Assembly: GCA_047967505.1 (NCBI GenBank)
Contig: CM106539.1
Direction: 5' to 3' (one strand)
DNA: 64,000 bases
DNA from: Dipteris shenzhenensis
Taxonomy: Eukaryota; Polypodiophyta; Polypodiopsida; Gleicheniales
Shown: positions 57,485-64,000 of the stretch, piece by piece
How the letters are laid out: each line of letters starts with the position of its first letter
How positions within the stretch are numbered: position 1 is the first letter of the stretch
Notes under the pieces: model-generated
Databases searched by the model: none
Seen by the model: the letters and a program-made list of their open reading frames with translations, nothing else
Told to the model about the DNA's origin: nothing
Translations under genes and position numbers: made by a program

Positions 57485-60273
57485 ATGGCACCATTCGAGG
57501 ACATATCCAACAAGTACCATGTGAACTTACAACTGGAGTCAGAATATGCAAGCACACGTTCTTTGGGATATAGTGGAACTCCTCAAAGTGTGCTCCATAG
57601 TCTTCGATTGCAAGTGAAGAAGCATCTTGACCTTTGGGTGGATGGAAACTTGTATCCTTTAGACCCTGCCACCCAAAAGAGTCCTCCTTTTCATATAGTG
57701 CATGACGTTGTTCGCTTTGTTGGCAAGGGACATGCTGGATTGCTCAATTATTGCAATCGATTGAACCATTCTCAGACATTGGCTATGCAAGCAAGTGAGG
57801 TGCAGAGAGCCCAAGCAAAAGAACTTGCACATTTGGGAAATATTACTATTGTGGCAATGCATAATAGTATGCAGGATCTCCAATTGCAAAACAAAGAACT
57901 CAGTGACAAAGCACATGCACTGGACTTGGAGCAACATGAATTGGAAGAATCAATCTAGAAGCTTGCTGAAAGCAAACAAGATTTGGAAAGGTCTATCTAT
58001 GGCCAAGTTCAACGTGCTATGGAGAAGGAACGAGAGAAGTTGATAGAATGAGTACAAAAGTTGAAGGAAACACCTTTGGGACTGATGGAGAGGAAAAGAC
58101 AATTGCAATCTATGGATGCATTGTTAACCAATAGTGGTGCCCAAAAGAGGAGAATATGGGCTGCAAGGTTAGTTCCCCAAATTTTCAATGAAATTTCTTA
58201 CCCCAAAATATTTGTGGTGTTGCATTCTTTCCACTAAGACTCATTTGTACTATACTTTAGGAATTTCATGGAGGATGTGATGGGAACAATGGAAATGGAT
58301 GATAGTGATCCTTCATATGTTCTAAGAAGTTTAATAAAGCCAAGTGATGTCATGGAAGTGTTGAAGGACCCTAGACAAAAAGGGCTACGTAAACAAGTTA
58401 CTAGAGAGGTAATGAAGGATTTCAAGGGCCTCATCCAAGCAAAGGAGGTGCTTGGAGCTTATGATGCTACTGGTGTAAATCGTGAAGCTTACAACTCTGT
58501 TTTTAAAATTTTCAAGTCTGCTATGGAGGAAAAGTATAAGATATCTAAAATGCCATTGCCAACACCATGGTCTGTAAGGCTTGCATGTCAAGAAACAAAC
58601 CAATGTGCTAGAGAAAAGCTTGGAGGATACCATTGTGTAAGTGGCACAATGAAATCTGGCATCCAAATGTTTGAGATGAATGCTTTCAATAATGCTTATG
58701 TGGATGTAGAGAATTTGCAGAGAGCCATGGTCAAATTCTACAGGATGAGACAAGAAGGTAAGAGAAATCCCCTCTTCACATTCAACTTTATTTCTTTTGA
58801 TTTCTATATCCTTACTGAATTTCTCTTTCATTGTACAGATGGCAAGCTAGTATTTGTTATAAAAATGGATGAAGCTCAGTTGGTAAAAGAGCACAAGCTA
58901 GAGAGGGTGAGCATTTGTATTATGAATGACACCTTGCATTTTGCTCAAGGGGATGAGGAAGTTGAGCGGGGTTTCTCAGTCTTTCTCAATCTGAGAAGGA
59001 CATATGGTGGCTTGTAGCCTTTGAGACCCCAAAGGAGTGCCACGAGACATTGAAGTGGGTTTTGGAGAGAACTGGCGTCCCATCGATTATTTGAAGACAA
59101 GAGGCAGGGCAAACATTAATTGTGGATGGGCATGGAACGTTTCAAGTTGAATGGCATCTAGCTAGTGATTTGAAGAACCTCAAGTGCTTGTATGGTTGTG
59201 ATACAGGTGCAGATGCAAAATGGACATGTTTGTATTGCACCCACTCTTAGGAGATGCAAAAGGGAAGCCTACAGTGGGAAAATGGCATCCTTTCTTGCAA
59301 CCAAAGTGTAGCCCCTGATCATCACAAAAAGGATCCTAAGTGGGACCCCATTCTACCAATTCCATTGGAGTGGGTACATGCGTGTACTTTGCATGCTGAA
59401 CTGCGTATACTTGATAAGTTACTCTATCTCCATCTAGTTTATGCTTGGAATTTGAGGCCACAGCAAGTATTTGCACAATGCATTGCAAAAGCTGAAGAGC
59501 TACTCTCACTAATGGGACTTCATGAAGGCAATGTGAAGCTTAAGTAGGACAAGAAACAATCAAGAAAGACACAAAATCTTCGTTCTAAAGTGTCCATGGG
59601 TGGAGGAAAGGGAAGGAGGTTCTTGTCCAACCACAATGCTGATAAACAAAAACATACATTGGCTCAAAGCACCCTAGGTTGGGAGTACTGGAAAGATTTG
59701 TGTGAGTGCACCACAAATCAATCTTCACATCCACAAATTGCTACTTTGAGAGCAAAATTGTGGACAAAGCTTGATGCATTTATAAAGTTGCTTAGACAAG
59801 GTCAAACAAATGAGCTTTATTATGAGAGATTCAAGACAACATTGGGAGAATTCATATCATTGATGGTAGAAGCATGGGGGGAGTCACATATTACACATTA
59901 CATGGTAATCCTCCTTAGGTTGAAATTTTGTGCTTTAAACTTGAGTCAGTTTATGTTTCTAATACAATGTTTTTCTTTACAACATATTCTTTATGCACAT
60001 GCACCATGGTTTGTGGAGCAATGGGGCCCTCTTTCCATTTGTAATACTCAAGGAATGGAGAAATCACACTACAGAGCAAAGGCAACATACTTCAAGAATA
60101 CAAGGCATGGGGGTGGTATCGCACGAAGCAATGCACTACATGAAATGCTCAATTGGTTTTATAGATGTCTAGAGGCCAGGACTCTCAAGCGCGATAAGGT
60201 AGAGGTCTCAAGTCTCGCAAAAGCGGTTCAACATGTCAAGAAGACAAGGAGATGTGCTACTTGGAAGTCCTAA
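57485..60273 (+). pseudogene. KDZ-like large transposase gene with introns (tentative)
   Basis: ATG 57485. Proposed exons: 57485-58167, 58261-58757, 58839-59904, 59983-60273. Two introns have GT...AG ends; the last begins GTAATC but its acceptor reads AA. The N-terminal part has a coiled coil (57780-58090). The core shows KLVFVIKMDEAQL (about 58845), WHLASDLKNLK (about 59150), WTCLYCTH (about 59222), PILPIPLEWVHACTLHAEL (about 59350) and QGMEKSHYRAK (about 60050). Order and motifs resemble KDZ-type and cnidarian giant transposases, by memory only. In-frame stops: TAG 57956, TGA 58049, TGA 59094, TAG 59248, TAG 59545. Frame change near 58990. A polyadenylation-like AATAAA lies at 60370. Confidence 0.5.
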
Positions 60274-60547
60274 ATAGGGAGCCAAGGGGTTGTGCTTTGG
60301 TTGCAATGTAGAGTCAGACACAGGGGAGGCGTTGGGTCCTAAGAGAGCCGCAAATGTAAAATGTTTGATGAATAAAGTTAACACTATTTTGAGTCAATTA
60401 TAAATTCCAAAATTCACAAATTTGTTTGGAAATTGCATGTATGACATGGCAGGGCGGAGGGGTGAGTGGGTTGGGAGGGAGGGTGGTGAAGATTAAGTAT
60501 TACCGAACTAGTGACAAAAGACTGGGGGGGGAGGAGGTGCACTCAAA
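60274..60547. other. Intergenic spacer
   Basis: About 270 bp between the transposase-like gene and the H3-like gene. It holds a G-rich stretch (60455-60535) and no coding signal. Confidence 0.7.
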
Positions 60548-60616
60548 AAACCCTAATTAAAAAGAAAAACCCTAAAGTGCTTTAAAAAAGACTATATAAA
60601 GCACTTCAAAACCCTA
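60548..60616 (+). promoter_or_regulatory. Promoter of H3-like gene: TATA box and three telo-box motifs
   Basis: AAACCCTA occurs at 60548-60555, 60567-60574 and 60609-60616. TATATAAA is at 60593-60600, 32 bases before the ATG. Telo-box motifs are known in plant promoters of histone, ribosomal-protein and cell-cycle genes. The very short distance from TATA to ATG implies an almost leaderless transcript. Confidence 0.6.
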
Positions 60617-60631
60617 AAATCCCTCATTTCT

Positions 60632-61564
60632 ATGGCACAAGTTAAACAAATTGCCAGACCCACTGGACGCCATTTAGATGCTACCCGTTGTCCTCCTCAC
60701 AACACCATGGCCTCCGAACACACTGCAAGCCCCATTGGCCAAGAGGGCAATGATCACCAACAAGGATCTAAAGGCGGTTCTCCTCATCAGGAGTCCAAGC
60801 AACGTGAGTCCCCACCATCCGACTCTCATGGGGGAACCCATGGATGTCAGCACCATGAGGAATCCTAGCACGATGAAGGATCTAAGCACGATGAGGGGTC
60901 CTCTCAGTCCTTCCACACAATTAATCATGGAAGTAGAGAGGTCTCCCAAGAGGGGCAACATAGTCCACTCAATCTTGATCAACTACCCCTCCCTCCTATG
61001 TGGGGTCCTAGCATGGAGCAACTAGACCAACAAGGGGAGCAAGAAAGGCAAAGAGAGGAGATGGAGAGATTACAGGGGCCACAACAAGAGGAAGTATTTG
61101 GCAGGCTCACAGATATAATGAACCTTGGTCCCAATCCTCCAACCAAGTAGACCGCATGCAAGAGCACCATCAACCCTTTGTGCCTCGAGATGATCAGATA
61201 TGACGAGCCTCTAGTACAAGCTAAGCAAGAGAGGCCAGTGCAGGGTCCCCCAAAGATTAAGAGGTGCAAAAAATCAGGAGTGAAGGCACTTCAAGAGATC
61301 CACAAGTTCCAAACCACTGTGGACAATCTCATTCCCCGTGCACCCTTCTAGCGTGTTGTACGTGAAATAGCACAACATTATAAGAGTGATGTGCGTTTCA
61401 CTTCAGGCACTATGGGAGCAATTTAGGAGGCAATGAAGCAGATGATAGTAGGTCTTTTTGAAGATGCGAACTTATGTGCTATCCATGCCAAAAGAGTAAC
61501 AGTGATGGACAAGGACCTTGCACTTGCCAAGCGTATCCGCTCCGATCCCTCCCTTAGGCCCTAG
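60632..61564 (+). pseudogene. Histone H3-like protein with long insert, four internal TAG codons
   Basis: One frame of 310 codons from ATG 60632. Residues 1-12 read MAQVKQIARPTG, matching the H3 tip (Lys4 and Arg8 kept, Lys9 replaced by Pro). Residues of about 13-213 are an unrelated Gln/Glu/His/Pro-rich insert. From residue of about 215 an H3 histone fold follows: EIHKFQTTVDNLIP, RVVREIAQHYKSDVRF and [18 protein letters not shown] (61454-61507, 16 of 18 identical to H3). Loop 1 has canonical H3 length, so it is not CENH3-like. Internal stops are all TAG (60866, 61148, 61349, 61424). The last two sit where H3 has Gln. No frameshift. AATAAA at 61631-61636. Intronless, 360 bp after the transposase-like gene. 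Confidence 0.85.
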
Positions 61565-61744
61565 ATGTTGTTTAGGTTCATTTGGTGTAACTTGAATCAT
61601 TTTGTAAATCTCTGCCCTTTGAGGCCAATGAATAAAATATATTTTTATGTTCTATTATCGTTCCCATGTTATTATACATGTTACGTGATGCTTTCCATCA
61701 GTTTATGCAAGTTCAGTGTGAATTTGAGTGGTCAAATGATGTTT

Positions 61745-61986
61745 TTTCACCATGCAGCAAAAGGCAAATGTGTTCGGCATCATGCGGGGAGCCCAAAAAA
61801 GGCAAAACCCGCTATGGCATGTATGGGGCCTATTTTACTTGGCCGCGTGGCATAAGGAAAATGTGTTCGGCATTGCGCGGGGAGCCTTGGTCAAACAGGC
61901 CCCATACACACCATAGCGGGTTTTGCCTTTTTTGGGCTCCCCGCACGATGCCGAACACATTTGCCTTCTGCCGCACAATGAGATTC
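61745..61986. mobile_element. Foldback/MITE-like palindrome, about 240 bp
   Basis: Left arm 61745-61830 pairs with right arm 61897-61986. Over the inner 65 or so bases the arms are nearly perfect (GTGTTCGGCATC, GCGGGGAGCCC, AACCCGCTATGG). The outer 20 bases differ only by transitions. The spacer (61831-61896) contains a third copy of the GTGTTCGGCATTGCGCGGGG motif. No coding capacity and no clear target duplication. Confidence 0.85.
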
Positions 61987-62189
61987 TTACTGGATTGCTC
62001 AGAAATGACCATTATAGTGTAAATATTTATCTGATCACATGCTTTTGAACAGAATCGTGAAAGAAAATATTAATCTCAACAACAATTAAAGTTACAAAAT
62101 ACAATGACAGTATAAAATAAATTTTGTAAAAGAACACAAAATGGGGCACTGTATAAAAAGTATAGCTGTATTCATATAAAATAAAATTT

Positions 62190-63999
62190 CTACACAATAA
62201 GGCTTAAGAGCCTTTCTCTCTTCTCTAAAACACTAAGAACATTGGTATTTGAATTCCCAAATACACTCCTAGCTCTAAACCTAGTCGATAGAGAGTCATT
62301 GCTATTGTCATTGCTGGCCAGGGACATGGCTGCTGCTGTCAATGCCATACCTTGAAAATTGGTTCCAAAGGCATTGAGGGCAGCCATGCGGTTCACCAAA
62401 ATGACCTTGTCAGCATTGCGATTGATGTCAGCATGACCAATCACTCTTGACAAGGCCTTGCACTTCAGGAGGTCATCAGTGCCATGTGGAGAAAACTTTT
62501 TGTGGATAACCACAAAGCTCCCTTTTGCTTGGCCAAGGTAATGTGCCAATGAGTGATCTCGGCCAAAGCTACTACGAATAAGGTGTTGCCGAGATGAGAA
62601 TAGGTCGACCTCAAATGTCTCCTGCAATAGTCCAACATTACATTAGAATTCCATTAAAGCAAAAGTATACCAAGAGAGAAGAAATTCAAATCTCATAGTT
62701 TCTTACCACTATGGAGTCATCATGCTCAATCCCTTCCTCTTTGTCAATGAGGATGGATCCAGAGGCCTCCTGCTGTCTGGAGTGAGATGTGGAGGCTTCT
62801 TCTGGAACATCAGGTACGTCGGAGTAGATTGATGTCTCGGCATCTTTGATTTGGGCCAGTGTTAAAGCAAGAACCTCTTCTATTGAATCATCTGCTCCCA
62901 AAAACCCAGGTTCTTGCATAGTCATGTCCACCTCATATCCACACAGGATACCAAGAGCTTCATCCTCCCGGAGACCAAACATAACCTCTATGTCATGGAG
63001 AAAGAGATATTGTCCTCCATCGACAAGAAGGGGAGCAAGAAACCATATCATTGTTGCAGGGTCAGCAAAGGTGGTGCCCAAGTGTTGAGATATCGAGCTC
63101 CACTCGCGATATGCCAGGGTGACTGTTGTGCATTTATGTCACCGACTTGTTAGCTACAGATGCGGTTGGTACACCGCCCATGAATAATAGTTGGATGACA
63201 GCTATCCTTATCTACTCTAGTTTGTGGCTCAGTTAGTATGCCACCTTAGTTAGTTGAGTTTGGTTTGAGACCCACATATAGGGTTCTTCTATTTCTTTGT
63301 ACTTGAGTTCTTTTGGCTTTCACAACTAAGAAGAGGAAAACTATTTTCAGCCTCCACCTTTGTGTGTATTCCCCCATTTGTACTTGTGAGAAAGCCTCAA
63401 GTGAGACTCCTTCCCTCTCTCCCACTATCTTCACACCAAGGTGGATGGAATTTGAGAAGTAGAATGGGGTTCAGGAGGTCGCTGGAGCACTTCCAGGGCC
63501 AATGCATCTTCCTGCTCCTCAGCTTCTTCATCTATGGGCTCTTCATTGTAGATGTTGGGCTCATCTATAGAAATAAGAGGATCGGAAAGGGCAGGCAGGG
63601 CTTGAGGTTGAGGCCTCCTCTTCCATTTGTCCCTTTTGGAGAAGGAAAATAAAGGTCATTTCCCAGGATAGGGACCTATTTCCTGTGTTTCTGATGACTC
63701 CACATGCTAGGAGGTCATCAGTGTCCACCTCCCTAAACCTTAGGGGTGTGAGCTAGGCTCGAAAGCGATCTAAAGCTTCATGAACCTGGGTTCTTGATTG
63801 AACAAGTACTTCAAATAATCAATTGGGACCCATCTTTTTGTAGACTCATCAAGTTTATATGCAAAACTCGTGATGTAGTCTTGCATGTACTTGATGAGGT
63901 CTTCAAAATCATCTCGGGCTCCCAAGTAGGTGCCTAGGACATCTATGCTCTTATCAAAGATTGGAAATAACTCCTCCTCTCTATCAATTAATGGAGTAT
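62190..63999 (-). pseudogene. Unrecognised gene split by a solo LTR
   Basis: Family not recognised. Reading the minus strand from the right edge: an open segment (about 63999-63770, with WVPIDYLKYLFNQEPRF) ends at a TAG. A broken stretch follows, then an acidic segment (DEEAEEQEDALALEVLQ) up to 63441. The solo LTR 63083-63435 interrupts it. If the LTR and one 5 bp duplication are ignored, the frame continues in phase into FADPATMIWFLAPLL. It runs to a donor GTG|GTAAGA (about 62707) and an acceptor TATTGCAG (about 62627), then ETFEVDLFSSRQH to a TAA at 62190. Splice signals and codon continuity argue for a real gene once. It converges with the H3-like gene. Confidence 0.55.
63083..63435 (+). 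repeat. Solo LTR of the Ty1-copia family at 38491-44029
   Basis: 353 bp, begins TGTTGAGATATC and ends ATCTTCACA, in opposite orientation to the full element. Target duplication CCAAG at 63078-63082 and 63436-63440. A solo LTR with an intact duplication is the product of LTR-LTR recombination that removed the interior. Confidence 0.93.
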
Positions 64000-64000
64000 G

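Noticed and set aside
60632-61564. Centromeric histone CENH3
   Set aside because: Loop 1 has canonical H3 length, and I see no CENH3-type extended loop.
60632-61564. Whole-genome reassignment of TAG to Gln
   Set aside because: The intact copia frame at 1-2348 uses CAG normally and never TAG, and the final H3-like stop is itself TAG.
1-64000. tRNA or rRNA genes
   Set aside because: I saw only Met-tRNA-complementary primer sites of retroelements, with no cloverleaf or ribosomal sequence.

Overview
The window looks like repeat-packed nuclear DNA of a large-genome land plant. The evidence is Ty1-copia elements primed by initiator Met-tRNA, a CACTA (En/Spm) TNP2-type transposase, plant-type TTTAGGG repeats and several degraded copies of a plant pararetrovirus (Caulimoviridae). 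No ordinary single-copy host gene is clear. A non-flowering vascular plant (gymnosperm or fern) is my guess, from the repeat mix only.

Layout. 1-4205: 5' half of a Ty1-copia element (minus strand) whose gag-integrase frame is fully open and runs off the left edge. 4211-21200: endogenous pararetrovirus lineage 1 (EPRV-1). Its fragments form a large broken inverted duplication in which both arms carry the same internal rearrangement junctions. A 1.86 kb non-autonomous LTR element with a mini-Gag (5226-7088) sits inside it with a perfect target-site duplication. 21240-23660: GA microsatellite, small tandem repeats and a 0.5 kb interstitial telomeric block.

23983-37080: a DNA-transposon-like district. 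It has two diverged copies of an unrecognised protein family (23983-27135 and 33753-37080), a broken CACTA TNP2 gene between them (28450-30297, minus), subterminal-type repeats, a 247 bp MITE with 8 bp target duplications and long polypyrimidine/polypurine tracts. 37743-56648: EPRV lineage 2 as head-to-tail minus-strand units, interrupted by a complete Ty1-copia element (38491-44029) and a second copy of the same MITE (45469-45715).

56649-64000: the most unusual part. It holds an intron-containing gene resembling KDZ-type large transposases (57485-60273), then a histone H3-like gene (60632-61564) with an H3 N-terminal tip, a roughly 200-residue insert and a well-matched H3 fold. All four internal stops in that gene are TAG. 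A 240 bp foldback element and an unknown minus-strand gene split by a solo LTR (63083-63435) follow.

The nesting order is readable. The viral copies came first, then the LTR elements and MITEs inserted with intact target duplications. The LTR pairs differ by about 4-5 percent, while the Ty1-copia frame at the left edge shows no decay at all. The viral copies contain movement protein, capsid/zinc-knuckle, protease, reverse transcriptase and RNase H segments but no integrase, and each copy has several inactivating changes.
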